A stretch of DNA of 46,911 nucleotides from an uncultured Bacteroidota bacterium (GTDB lineage: Bacteria > Bacteroidota > Bacteroidia > Chitinophagales > Chitinophagaceae), in contig CAIRTW010000091.1 of assembly GCA_903881585.1 (NCBI GenBank), positions 1-46,911 on the forward strand, in the 5' to 3' direction. The notes beneath the pieces are model-generated. The model saw nothing but the letters and a program-made list of their open reading frames with translations, was not told where the DNA came from and made no database searches. Positions 33,964-42,824 of this stretch are shown here, piece after piece. The position numbers and the translations under genes are program-made. Positions within the stretch are counted from its first letter, which is position 1; the number at the start of each line of letters is the position of its first letter.

Positions 33964-36900
33964 ATGTGGATAGTAAGATTTGCGTTAAGGAGGCCTTATA
34001 CAGTAGCGGTTATGGCTTTTCTTATATTGATGATGGGGATCATGGCCAAAAAGTCAATGATGGTGGATATATTTCCGGTTATTGATATTCCCGTTGTGTC
34101 TGTGATATGGACGTATCCGGGTCTTTCTGCTTCAGAGATGGAAAAGAAAGTGACCTTCCTGAGTGAGCGCGGTATATCATCATCTGTAAACGGTGTGGAG
34201 CGCATAGAGTCGCAAACGCAGCCTGGGATAGGCATATTGCGCGTATATTTTGAAAAGGGGGCAGATATAGGCGCGGCTATTGCGCAGATGTCAGCAGTAG
34301 CAGGCACATCGATACACGGCATGCCACCGGGAATACAGCTACCGGTTATCCTGCAATTTAATGCAACCAATGTGCCTGTAGCCCAGATCACGATGTCGAG
34401 CAAAACGATGGGGGAGGATAAGATATTTGACTATGCACTTAACTTCATACGACTGCGCCTGTTTACAATACAAGGTCTTTCTACGCCGGCTCCCTTCGGC
34501 GGCAAGCAGCGTGAAATAGTGGTAGATGGAGATCCCAAAGCGATGCAAGCCTACGGCCTGTCGCCGGTGGACCTGCTGAATGCGTTGCAAAATTCCAATC
34601 TCATCATTCCGGCGGGAACTGCCCGTATCGGTTCCAGAGAGTATAATGTGCAGCTTAACTCCAGTCCGGATGCAGTGAAGGAGTTTGAAAAGATCCCTGT
34701 AAAATGGGTAAATGGCCAGGTAGTAACGCTGGGCCAGATAGCGAAGATAGCAGACGGATATGCCGACCAGACCAATATAGTGCGTGTGGACCGTAAGCGT
34801 TCGGCCTATTTGTGCATACTTAAGAAATCGAACAATTCCACCTTGGCCGTAGTGGAAGGGGCCAAAGAAATGATACCGGTGATAAAGGAAACAGCGCCGC
34901 AAGGGCTTGACCTGAAAGTGGATTTTGACCAGTCGATCTTTGTGGAGAACTCTATTGAGAGTGTGCTGCATGAAGCGGTGATAGGCGCTATACTGGTGTC
35001 GTTGATGATCATGTTTTTCCTGGGCAGCTGGCGCAGCATGGTGATCGTGTGTACCTCTATTCCCCTATCCATATTGGTGGGCATCATCTTCTTAAAGCTT
35101 ACCGGGAATTCACTGAACATAATGACGCTTGGAGGTCTGTCTCTCGCGATAGGTATGCTTGTGGATGATGCGACGGTGGAGGTGGAGAATATACATCGAA
35201 ACCGTGCATTGGGTAAGCCTCTTACGATTGCGATACTGGATGGCGCGCAGCAAATAGCGGTGCCGGCGCTTATGGCTACGCTGGCTATTTGTATCGTGTT
35301 CTTCCCGGTGGTACTGCTTACGGGGCCTTCCAAATATTTGTTTCAGGCCATGGCACTATCTGTGGTCATCTCCATGATGGCCTCTTATGTATTGTCAAGA
35401 ACATTGGTACCTGTGCTCGCCCGTATGCTCATGGCCAGTGAGCACCATGGCGATGAACCACCTGTGAATGGCAACAGTTTCAACCACTTCTCCCACAGGT
35501 TCAACAAAGAGCGCGACAGGCGTTTTGAAAATTTCACAGACCGGTACGCACGGCTGCTGCACAGTTTTCTGAAGAACAGGAGAGCCGTACTCATCATTAC
35601 ACTTTGCGTGATGGTGATATCGGTATTGCTGGTAAAAGTGATCGGCACCGACTTCTTCCCGAATACAGATACCGGCATGATGAAGATACACTTCCGTGCG
35701 CCAGTGGGCAGCCGCATAGAAGAGACTGAAAGACTGGTGGACTCCGCCGAAGCGCATATCCAGAAGATCATTGGGAAAAAAGACCTTGGCATTATAAATG
35801 ATATGATCGGTGTGCCTCTTTTTTACAATCTCGCTTTTGTGCAGACGGATAACACGAGCAGTATGGATGCGGATATTCTGATTTCACTGAATAAAGATCA
35901 TAAGCCCACTAATGAATATGAGCGGCAGATACGTAAGGACCTAAGTGACGGCTTTCCTGGTTGTGCCGTTTATTTTCAGTCGGCGGATATTGTGAGCCAG
36001 GTACTGAACTTCGGAGTGTCGGCGCCTATAGATATCCAGATAGAGAACAACAACTATGATACATCATACCGGTATGCGACAATGCTTAAAAATGCTATCC
36101 GTACTATTCCGGGCACGGTAGATGTAAACATCAAGCAGATACTGGACTACCCAACGCTTAAGTTTAATGTGAACCGGGAACGCGCGCAGGAACTGGGGCT
36201 TCAGCAAAAAGATGTGGCGAATGCAATGCTGGTGGCCTTATCATCCAATGCTACTGTTGCTCCATCGTTCTATATAAACCCGGCGAATAATGTAAACTAC
36301 CAGGTAGCGGTAAAAGTGCCGTTCCAGGAGCTGAATTCGGTAAGCAGCATTTTAAATACCCCGATAACAGCTGGTTCGCCAACTAGCGGGGCTGCCGGCC
36401 TTACTGATATGCCAACGTCTCAGACACAAACGCTAGGTAACCTGGCTACGGTGAATTATGAAAACCAATATGACGTAATAAGCCACTATACCGTGCAGCG
36501 CGTAATGGACATTACCGCGAATGTGGATGGACGTGACATGGGCTCTGTGGCCGATGATATAGAAAAGAAGATAGCCACAATGGGTCAATTGCCGACTGGT
36601 ATGCATATACGTATGCGTGGACAACCGGAAGTAATGAAAAGCACTTTTTCTACGCTGGGCTGGGGACTCATCTTATCTGTGGTGCTGGTGTATCTGCTGA
36701 TGGTGGTATTGTTCCAGACATGGATCGACCCGTTCATTATCCTGTTTGCAGTGCCGGGTGCATTTGTGGGCATATTGTGGATGCTGGCACTTACCGGTAC
36801 TACTATAAATACGGTGTCGCTTATGGGTTCTATAGTGGCGGTGGGGATAGCGGTGTCTAACTCCATACTGATGGTGAGCTTTGCAAATGAAGTGAGAGTG

Positions 36901-37257
36901 GAGAAGGGGCTGAATGCCATAGAAGCAGCGCTGGAAGCAGGTAAAACACGTTTAAGGCCAGTATTGATGACAGCCCTGGCGATGGTGCTGGGTATGATAC
37001 CGATGGCATTGGGAACCGGCGCCGGCGGAGAACAGAATGCACCACTGGGACGTGCAGTGATGGGTGGCCTTATCGTGGCAACGGTGGTTACGTTGTTCAT
37101 TGTACCCGTTATTTATTCTTTGTTAAGAAAGAATCCACCGACACGGAATAAGCTGGACGAGCAGTTTGCGCTGGAAACCATGCGCTATGATGAAGTGCAT
37201 GACGCACATGCGTTGATAAAGCCTGATCCATCAATAACTACGCCTGAACAACATTAA
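33964..37257 (+). CDS. RND efflux pump inner-membrane transporter (AcrB/HAE1-like)
   Basis: The 1097-residue protein is a full RND transporter: TM1 (RRPYTVAVMAFLILMMG) followed by the porter loop beginning IDIPVVSVIWTYPG, the TM2-TM6 bundle, and the proton-relay motif GMLVDDATVEVENIHRN with its two Asp in TM4. The second half repeats the fold, with TM7 near VLIITLCVMVISVLLVKV. It trades protons for substrates and works with the adaptor and outer-membrane channel that follow. A longer frame starts at TTG 33841, but ATG 33964 (MWIVRFALRRPYTV) matches family starts. The gene order pump-adaptor-channel differs from the more common adaptor-first order. Substrates are unknown. Confidence 0.95.
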   Translation: MWIVRFALRRPYTVAVMAFLILMMGIMAKKSMMVDIFPVIDIPVVSVIWTYPGLSASEMEKKVTFLSERGISSSVNGVERIESQTQPGIGILRVYFEKGADIGAAIAQMSAVAGTSIHGMPPGIQLPVILQFNATNVPVAQITMSSKTMGEDKIFDYALNFIRLRLFTIQGLSTPAPFGGKQREIVVDGDPKAMQAYGLSPVDLLNALQNSNLIIPAGTARIGSREYNVQLNSSPDAVKEFEKIPVKWVNGQVVTLGQIAKIADGYADQTNIVRVDRKRSAYLCILKKSNNSTLAVVEGAKEMIPVIKETAPQGLDLKVDFDQSIFVENSIESVLHEAVIGAILVSLMIMFFLGSWRSMVIVCTSIPLSILVGIIFLKLTGNSLNIMTLGGLSLAIGMLVDDATVEVENIHRNRALGKPLTIAILDGAQQIAVPALMATLAICIVFFPVVLLTGPSKYLFQAMALSVVISMMASYVLSRTLVPVLARMLMASEHHGDEPPVNGNSFNHFSHRFNKERDRRFENFTDRYARLLHSFLKNRRAVLIITLCVMVISVLLVKVIGTDFFPNTDTGMMKIHFRAPVGSRIEETERLVDSAEAHIQKIIGKKDLGIINDMIGVPLFYNLAFVQTDNTSSMDADILISLNKDHKPTNEYERQIRKDLSDGFPGCAVYFQSADIVSQVLNFGVSAPIDIQIENNNYDTSYRYATMLKNAIRTIPGTVDVNIKQILDYPTLKFNVNRERAQELGLQQKDVANAMLVALSSNATVAPSFYINPANNVNYQVAVKVPFQELNSVSSILNTPITAGSPTSGAAGLTDMPTSQTQTLGNLATVNYENQYDVISHYTVQRVMDITANVDGRDMGSVADDIEKKIATMGQLPTGMHIRMRGQPEVMKSTFSTLGWGLILSVVLVYLLMVVLFQTWIDPFIILFAVPGAFVGILWMLALTGTTINTVSLMGSIVAVGIAVSNSILMVSFANEVRVEKGLNAIEAALEAGKTRLRPVLMTALAMVLGMIPMALGTGAGGEQNAPLGRAVMGGLIVATVVTLFIVPVIYSLLRKNPPTRNKLDEQFALETMRYDEVHDAHALIKPDPSITTPEQH

Positions 37258-37288
37258 AAAAAAGCTGCAAAAACTTAAATAGAAACTT

Positions 37289-38395
37289 ATGAATACAGAT
37301 AACAGGAACAGCGGAATAGGCATCTGGATAGGCGGTATCCTCTTAGTGGTCGTGGCTGCTGGTGGGTTGGGTTATAAGATGCTGCATCAGAAAGATGAGC
37401 TGGAGCAGGAAACCAAAACCAAGATAACAGAGATAAAGGATGGCCCTGTGGTAAAGGTGATCAAAGCAGGCATGTCGTCTGCTGATAAAGGGCTGGTGCT
37501 GATAGGTGAGGCCCGCCCATTTCAGACAGTGACCTTGTATGCCAAGACCAGTGGGTATATGAACAAAATACTCGTGGACAAGGGCGACAAGGTGAAGCAG
37601 GGCCAGCTGCTGGCCACGATCATATCGCCGGAGACCGACCAGGCTTATAAGGCAGCTGTAGCCGACCTGGAAAACAAAAAGAAGATAGCTGCCCGCGATA
37701 AGGCACTGGTGGCGAAAGACTACATCTCTAAAGAAGATGCAGAGGCCTCTGCAACAGCAGTTCAGGTATCTGAAGCACAGGTGCAGTCGCTGAAGGAGCA
37801 GATGCTGTATAAGAACATTATCGCGCCATTTGCAGGTACCGTTACCGCACGATTTGCTGATCCCGGTGCGCTGGTGCAGAATGCGACCAACTCTCAGACC
37901 AGCGCCCAGCCGGTGGTAACACTATCGCAACTGGACAAGATACGCATCTATGTTTATGTATCGCAGGGCGATGCAGCGTTCCTGCACGAGGGCTACCCTG
38001 TTACTATCACTATGGCAGAGAGGGCCGCTGTGAAGATAAAGGCTACCGTGACGCGTATAGCAGGGGAGCTGGACCCCAAGACCCGCATGATGCTTGCAGA
38101 AATAGACCTGCCGAATACAACGGACCCAATTATACCCGGCAGTTATTTGCAGGTGACCTTCCAGGCGCCGGAGCAAAAGCATCTGTCTATACCATCGGAG
38201 GCACTCGTGGTAAGAGGGGGCAAGTATTTTGTACCGGTGATCGTGGACAGCGCTGTACACTATCAGCCGATAGTGGTGGACAATAACAATGGTGTGCGCG
38301 TGTCGATACTAAGCGGTATCAATGTTGGTGATATGGTGGGCATAAGTGTTAGTCCGGAGCTGCCGGAAGGACAGAAGGTGAGGGTACAGATGTAA
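37289..38395 (+). CDS. RND efflux periplasmic adaptor (membrane fusion protein)
   Basis: The 368-residue protein has an N-terminal membrane anchor (IGIWIGGILLVVVAAGGLGYK) without a lipobox cysteine. A biotinyl/lipoyl half-motif follows (KTSGYMNKILVDKGDKVKQG), then a short helical hairpin (AAVADLENKKKIAARDKAL) and a beta-barrel domain (IIPGSYLQVTFQAPE). It bridges the pump and the outer-membrane channel. The gap to the pump gene is 31 nt, so they are in one transcript. Confidence 0.93.
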   Translation: MNTDNRNSGIGIWIGGILLVVVAAGGLGYKMLHQKDELEQETKTKITEIKDGPVVKVIKAGMSSADKGLVLIGEARPFQTVTLYAKTSGYMNKILVDKGDKVKQGQLLATIISPETDQAYKAAVADLENKKKIAARDKALVAKDYISKEDAEASATAVQVSEAQVQSLKEQMLYKNIIAPFAGTVTARFADPGALVQNATNSQTSAQPVVTLSQLDKIRIYVYVSQGDAAFLHEGYPVTITMAERAAVKIKATVTRIAGELDPKTRMMLAEIDLPNTTDPIIPGSYLQVTFQAPEQKHLSIPSEALVVRGGKYFVPVIVDSAVHYQPIVVDNNNGVRVSILSGINVGDMVGISVSPELPEGQKVRVQM

Positions 38396-38452
38396 AGTGA
38401 TTCCCCTGATGGGGGGCAAATAATTGGAAAGTTGTATTTAAAATCAAGTAGC

Positions 38453-39820
38453 ATGAAAAATAAATTCGCACCCATGGCAGTGATAATTCTGTTATCATCA
38501 GCACTGAATGCCGGGGCGCAACAAACCACTAAAGCGCTGAGCCTGCAGGAATGTGTAAGTATGGCGCTTGACCATTCCACCGCTGTGTTGAAAGGCAGCA
38601 ACAGTGTTGCATCGGCAGGGGCACAGGTGCTGGCTGCTTATGGGCAATACCTGCCCAACCTGGCTGCAGGTGGCGGCTATAATTATGACCGGGGCAATAA
38701 CTTTTACGCCTCGGCAGGCCCGGAAGTGGTGAATACAAACCGCAGCCAGTTCAACTACCAGCTGACGAGTAGCCTGAACCTGTTTACCGGCTATTACAAT
38801 TACTCTACCTGGAAATCGGCAAAGCTGAACGAGCAGATGTCTAGTCTTTCTCTGGACCGGGCGAAGCAGCAGATAGAACTGGATGTAACACAGGCCTACC
38901 TGCAGGTGGTGCTGGACAAAAAGATAGTAGCGCTGGACAGCGCCAACCTCTCTACGTCGCTGAAAAGAGAAGACCAGCTGGTAGCGCTGACCGATGTGGG
39001 CCGGAAGTCTAAAACAGACCTGTACCAGCAGCAGGCGCAGACCAGCAGCGACAAGCTCCTGTTCATTAATGCGCAAAGCCGGATGCAGAATGATAAAATA
39101 ATGCTGTTCCAGAAATTGCGCATCGACTCTACGGACAACTATGAGGTGGAAGACATAGCAGTTGATGATAACCCGGCTGCGGCCCAGTATGGCAACAGGG
39201 AGACACTTGTAAATGAGGCACTACAGGACAGGGTTGACTTCAAATCGGCAATGCTGAACACGGAGTATGCCAACTGGATCATAAAGAAGTACCGCAGCGG
39301 CTACCTGCCTAATGTGAGCCTCTCTGCAGGTATCTATAACAACGGGGCGTACTTCAACTCGCTGAGTATAAATGGGGAGAGCGCACAACCGGCTACACAG
39401 GAGGTGATACCCACCCAACTTTATAAATATACCTATGGCCTGGTGGGCATTAATGCTGTATGGAACATATTTGACCGGAACTATACCAAATCTAATTTAG
39501 CGATGGCGAAGATAAGCGCTGATAATGCGAAAATAGACCTTCAGGATACCCGCATTGGTATTGTGGCCGATGTAAAGCACGCCTACAACGATTACACCAA
39601 TGCAGTGCAACAAATAGAGACTGTAGACAAGGGCCTAACAGCTGCGCAAAAAGCCTACGAAGCTGTAAACGGACGATACAAAGAGGGCGCTGCCGACTTT
39701 ATAACAGAATCTAATGCCCAACTGGTATTGCTACAGGCGTCTGAAAATAAGATACAGGCGTCTGTGAATATGATGCTGCAGAAAAAGATCATTGATTTTT
39801 ATGTGGGGGCTGGGAAGTGA
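38453..39820 (+). CDS. TolC-family outer membrane efflux channel
   Basis: The protein (455 residues from the ATG at 38453) has a signal peptide (KFAPMAVIILLSSALNAGAQ) and the paired OEP repeats of TolC-type channels: ALSLQECVSMALDHS at the start, long helical segments (LNEQMSSLSLDRAKQQIELD), and KKYRSGYLPNVSLSAGIYNN in the second half. It is the third gene of the efflux operon. A longer frame begins at TTG 38432, but the ATG gives the cleaner signal peptide. The last codons (FYVGAGK) differ from a second copy of the gene's 3' end found 150 nt downstream (FYVGAKH), so the present end may be an altered version of the original C-terminus. Confidence 0.93.
   Translation: MKNKFAPMAVIILLSSALNAGAQQTTKALSLQECVSMALDHSTAVLKGSNSVASAGAQVLAAYGQYLPNLAAGGGYNYDRGNNFYASAGPEVVNTNRSQFNYQLTSSLNLFTGYYNYSTWKSAKLNEQMSSLSLDRAKQQIELDVTQAYLQVVLDKKIVALDSANLSTSLKREDQLVALTDVGRKSKTDLYQQQAQTSSDKLLFINAQSRMQNDKIMLFQKLRIDSTDNYEVEDIAVDDNPAAAQYGNRETLVNEALQDRVDFKSAMLNTEYANWIIKKYRSGYLPNVSLSAGIYNNGAYFNSLSINGESAQPATQEVIPTQLYKYTYGLVGINAVWNIFDRNYTKSNLAMAKISADNAKIDLQDTRIGIVADVKHAYNDYTNAVQQIETVDKGLTAAQKAYEAVNGRYKEGAADFITESNAQLVLLQASENKIQASVNMMLQKKIIDFYVGAGK
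39751..39810 (+). repeat. 60-bp direct repeat, copy 1 (inside the channel gene)
   Basis: Positions 39751-39810, the last coding part of the TolC-type gene, are repeated without a mismatch at 39902-39961. The copies bracket a two-hairpin palindromic unit. Confidence 0.9.
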
Positions 39821-39845
39821 TAGCGTTTGATGGTTTGTTTATAAT

Positions 39846-39891
39846 GGGGATTGCAAATCCCCAACCATGTGGTCCGGGATTGCAAATCCCG
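39846..39891. repeat. Two-hairpin palindromic unit with GATTGCA core
   Basis: GGGGATT-GCA-AATCCCC (39846-39862) and CGGGATT-GCA-AATCCCG (39875-39891) are separated by 12 nt containing AACCATG. This is the same architecture, spacer included, as the tandem units at 15754-15883. It lies between the two 60-bp direct repeats. Confidence 0.85.
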
Positions 39892-39901
39892 AACAGCGGG
39901 G

Positions 39902-39961
39902 GATACAGGCGTCTGTGAATATGATGCTGCAGAAAAAGATCATTGATTTTTATGTGGGGGC
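39902..39961 (+). repeat. 60-bp direct repeat, copy 2 (detached 3' end of the channel gene)
   Basis: This is an exact duplicate of 39751-39810. It still encodes the channel C-terminus (VNMMLQKKIIDFYVGA) followed by KH and a TAG, so this copy may hold the original end of the gene. It has no start of its own. Confidence 0.85.
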
Positions 39962-40020
39962 GAAGCATTAGGGCGCTCAAGATTTTTAGGTAGATGGAAA
40001 GGCTACTGAATCAAAATACT

Positions 40021-40028
40021 TAATTTTG
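40021..40028 (+). promoter_or_regulatory. -7 element of the RelE/ParE-type TA pair
   Basis: TAATTTTG fits TAnnTTTG exactly, 17 nt before the antitoxin ATG. No -33 TTG at standard spacing. Confidence 0.45.
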
Positions 40029-40045
40029 TAGTAAAACTAAATGTA

Positions 40046-40294
40046 ATGGAAGTTGACATATTAAGGGAACGGCTGCATGAGTACATCAATATTGCCGATC
40101 AGCAGCATCTTTCGGCAATTTATGTTTTGGTGGGAGATAACATTCCTCCTGTCGATAGTGATAAATATGATGATGAAACCTTAAAAATGTTTTACCAAAG
40201 ACGAGAAAATCATCTGAATGGGATATCAAAGTCATATTCTGTTGAAGAGGCAATGAATATTGTAAGGCAAGAAAAGAAAAAGGATGGCTTATAA
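40046..40294 (+). CDS. Antitoxin of a RelE/ParE-type pair (addiction-module-like)
   Basis: The 82-residue protein starts MEVDILRERLHEYINIADQQ and ends with YSVEEAMNIVRQEKKKDGL, a helix-rich acidic/basic layout seen in Bacteroidota antitoxins paired with RelE/ParE toxins. It overlaps the toxin gene by 11 nt. The antitoxin frame is intact though the toxin is interrupted, which fits an operon whose toxin has been lost while the antitoxin is harmless. Confidence 0.75.
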   Translation: MEVDILRERLHEYINIADQQHLSAIYVLVGDNIPPVDSDKYDDETLKMFYQRRENHLNGISKSYSVEEAMNIVRQEKKKDGL

Positions 40295-40577
40295 GCTCAT
40301 TGTGAAGGAGGAAGCGCTTGCAGATATGCTGGAGGCCTACTTGTACTATGATGGTAAGTCTGATGGATTAGGAGAAAAATTTATGAGGTCACTCCAGGAA
40401 AGATACGATCTGATCTCACTCAATCCGGAACACTACGGATTTACCGATGCACAGAAAAAATTACGTGATGTAAAACTAAACGGGTTTCCTTATGTTGTCA
40501 TTTAAGATGTTGATACGGATGTAACTGTCTATTCCGTGCATAACACTTACAAAAAGCCGTTTATTAGTCCGCATTGA
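40284..40577 (+). pseudogene. RelE/ParE-family toxin interrupted by an in-frame TAA
   Basis: The first 73 codons encode the toxin (MAYKLIVKEEALADMLEAYL ... KLNGFPYVVI). TAA at 40503-40505 stops it exactly where the family has a Tyr or Phe (FPYVVI-Y-x-V). In the same frame the remainder of the toxin follows: DVDTDVTVYSVHNTYKKP and SPH to a TGA. The final strand with YSVHNTYKKP holds residues needed for the toxin fold. A one-base change from TAT or TAC to TAA explains this. If the stop is real, the product lacks its last two strands and is probably inactive. Confidence 0.85.
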
Positions 40578-40745
40578 CCTGCACAGAGTGAGTACCGCAA
40601 ATACATATACCGCTATACTCCTGAACATCCCCTCTCCCAACAATTAACAATAGAATAAATCCGCCTGTGCTGTGAGAATGGATTTAAATGTTTTATATTG
40701 CATGGAGAGCCATGGTGGCTTATTGTGTTAATTAATAATACTGTT

Positions 40746-42344
40746 ATGTCACAGGAGCAGACTTTTGATCTTACGGGGTGGTGGAATGAGCAATCATTTG
40801 CCGGGAAGGAATTATATAAACTTGATGAAACGGGCACGATAACATTGCTCGCAAACAACAAGATCAAGGAACGGGTAATAGCCACGGTAGCTGCAGAGAA
40901 TGCGGATATGGTTGTAAAAAACCTGATGGAAAAATATGACGAAGCAGAGGCCAGGGTGAAAGAGGTGGAAATAGAATGGATAGCCGCAGAGGATAAGCAC
41001 AGTGTGGCTGAAAAGGTGTCGCAGCTGAAAGAATACCTGAACACGGTGAGCGCACTGGGTGACCTGGAAAAATTTGCGCTGCTGGTACACGACTGGGAAC
41101 ATACGCTGTACGTGCTAAGTGAAGAAAACTATGCTGCGAGGGTGAAGCTTGCCGAGATGGCGGAAACGCTTGCGGACAGCACCAACTGGAAGGAAACTGC
41201 ACAGGCATTTAAGGACCTGACGGATAAATGGCGCCAGGCAGGCCATGCCGACCGCAACAAAAGCGATAAGCTGTGGAACAGGATAGAAACGGCCCGCACG
41301 ACATTTAACAACAACAAGCGGAAACACCACGACGAGGAAGAAAAAGACCTGCTGGTGAACCTGGACCTGAAAATAGACCTGGTGGAGCAGGCCGAGGCAA
41401 TAGCCAACGCCACCGACTGGAAAAAAACCACCGATACTTTTCACCGGCTTACGGAAGAATGGAAAACGATAGGGCATACGCACAACAAAAAGAATGAAGA
41501 GCTATGGCAACGGTTCCTAGCGGCTAAAAGCACTTTTTTTGATAAGAAGCGGGAGCATCATGGCCAGGTAAAGGAGGAGCAGGAAGGCAACTATATAAAA
41601 AAGGCAGAACTGGTGGAAAAAGCGGAGGCGCTGAAAGACAGCACAGAATGGAACGCTACCGCCCAGGCCATGACCGCTCTGATGGAAGAGTGGAAAAAAA
41701 CCGGGCGGGTGCCTAAAGAGAAAGGCGATGACCTGTGGATAAAATTCACAGAGGCACAGGAGCATTTTTTCCAGGCGCGTAAGGCGCATGGCGATGAAAA
41801 AAGGTCTGTGCTTGAAAATAATTACAATCTGAAGGCAGCAATACTGGAAAGGGCGGAGCAGTTGAAACACTCTAACCGCTTTAGTGAGACGACAACCGAG
41901 ATGCTGCAGATGCTGGAAGACTGGAAGAAGATAGGCCCCATACCACGCGCCTATGGCGACAAAATGTGGGAAGACTTCAATGCAGCACGCAAATATTTTT
42001 TCGCACAGAAGGATGCCAACCGGGAACACCGGCGGCAACATGTGGAAACGCAGAAGGTGGTAAGGGCGGAGAATGCCAAAGCTATGATAGGCAAGCTGGA
42101 AGATGACCTGAAAGAAGAAGAGGAAAAACTGGTGGACTTCAGGAGTGCGATAGAAAACATAACGCCCGGCAAGAAGGCCGCTGAGCTGAAGGCCCACCTG
42201 GAAAAACTGATCATAGAAGGAGAGCAGAAAATAAAGCGGCTGAAAGAGAAGTTTGAAACTGCAAAAACGGACATCAGCAACCAGCAGGAGAAGGAAAAAA
42301 GGGAAGCAGCAGCAGGTAGCGTAGCAGAAACCGGGACCGAATAA
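40746..42344 (+). CDS. DUF349 repeat protein
   Basis: The 532-residue protein (start ATG 40746, MSQEQTFDLTGWWNEQ) is almost entirely helical. It contains four to five copies of the DUF349 repeat of about 75 residues, with the frame W-x3-x-FxxLxxxWKxxGxxxxxxxxLWxxFxxAxxxFxxK (for example TFHRLTEEWKTIGHTHNKK and AMTALMEEWKKTGRVPKEK). A basic/acidic coiled-coil C-terminus follows (EEEEKLVDFRSAIENITPG). DUF349 proteins of Bacteroidota are soluble and of unknown function, with a presumed structural or RNA-associated role. It is monocistronic. Confidence 0.9.
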   Translation: MSQEQTFDLTGWWNEQSFAGKELYKLDETGTITLLANNKIKERVIATVAAENADMVVKNLMEKYDEAEARVKEVEIEWIAAEDKHSVAEKVSQLKEYLNTVSALGDLEKFALLVHDWEHTLYVLSEENYAARVKLAEMAETLADSTNWKETAQAFKDLTDKWRQAGHADRNKSDKLWNRIETARTTFNNNKRKHHDEEEKDLLVNLDLKIDLVEQAEAIANATDWKKTTDTFHRLTEEWKTIGHTHNKKNEELWQRFLAAKSTFFDKKREHHGQVKEEQEGNYIKKAELVEKAEALKDSTEWNATAQAMTALMEEWKKTGRVPKEKGDDLWIKFTEAQEHFFQARKAHGDEKRSVLENNYNLKAAILERAEQLKHSNRFSETTTEMLQMLEDWKKIGPIPRAYGDKMWEDFNAARKYFFAQKDANREHRRQHVETQKVVRAENAKAMIGKLEDDLKEEEEKLVDFRSAIENITPGKKAAELKAHLEKLIIEGEQKIKRLKEKFETAKTDISNQQEKEKREAAAGSVAETGTE

Positions 42345-42387
42345 ACGAGGAAAGGATGCTTCCTGAATAATTTTCTATGGTTTATAA

Positions 42388-42417
42388 TTGTTAAAGTAAT
42401 ATTTTTTTCTACCTTGG
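42388..42417 (+). promoter_or_regulatory. Promoter of the small His-rich lipoprotein gene
   Basis: TTG (42388-42390), 19-nt spacer, TACCTTGG (42410-42417), which matches 7 of 8 positions. Because the -7 box overlaps the alternative upstream TTG start at 42414, it fixes the ATG at 42426 as the real start. Confidence 0.6.
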
Positions 42418-42425
42418 GGCTTGTT

Positions 42426-42650
42426 ATGGCAAAGAAGATACTCTTATCGATAGCGCTTTTAGTGATGCTTATTGATCTCAGCAGCTGCACAATGCATGTG
42501 GTTTCGGGCACACCTTACCATGTATGGAGGCCCAGCCATGGGTTTAGCAAGCATTGGGGCCGCGAGCGTCATATGAATGTGCGCCGCTCGTTCTGGGGGC
42601 ATCACCGCTATGGTATGCGGCCGCATAGCTATCGTGGGCATTTTCATTAG
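42426..42650 (+). CDS. Small His/Arg-rich putative lipoprotein
   Basis: The 74-residue protein has a hydrophobic start (ILLSIALLVMLIDLSSC) with Cys21 in a lipobox-like context (LSSC), then a short polar part dense in His, Arg, Trp and Tyr (HVWRPSHGFSKHWGRE and HHRYGMRPHSYRGHFH). The ending resembles metal- or surface-binding peptides, but no function is known. It is preceded by its own promoter and followed by the convergent ruvB gene. Confidence 0.6.
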   Translation: MAKKILLSIALLVMLIDLSSCTMHVVSGTPYHVWRPSHGFSKHWGRERHMNVRRSFWGHHRYGMRPHSYRGHFH

Positions 42651-42824
42651 GCTGCCTTCGTCAAACCCATGTCCCTTCCCGATAAAAATTTGGAGCTTGT
42701 TCCGTGGACCATGCATTAAGCCGTGGATAAAATATGTAGCTACATGAGGTTATTCGCCGATGTTATTTTGCGGGTTACCCAATTTGCGTAGGGCAACCGC
42801 GAGGGTTGCCGCTAGTTGAACAAA

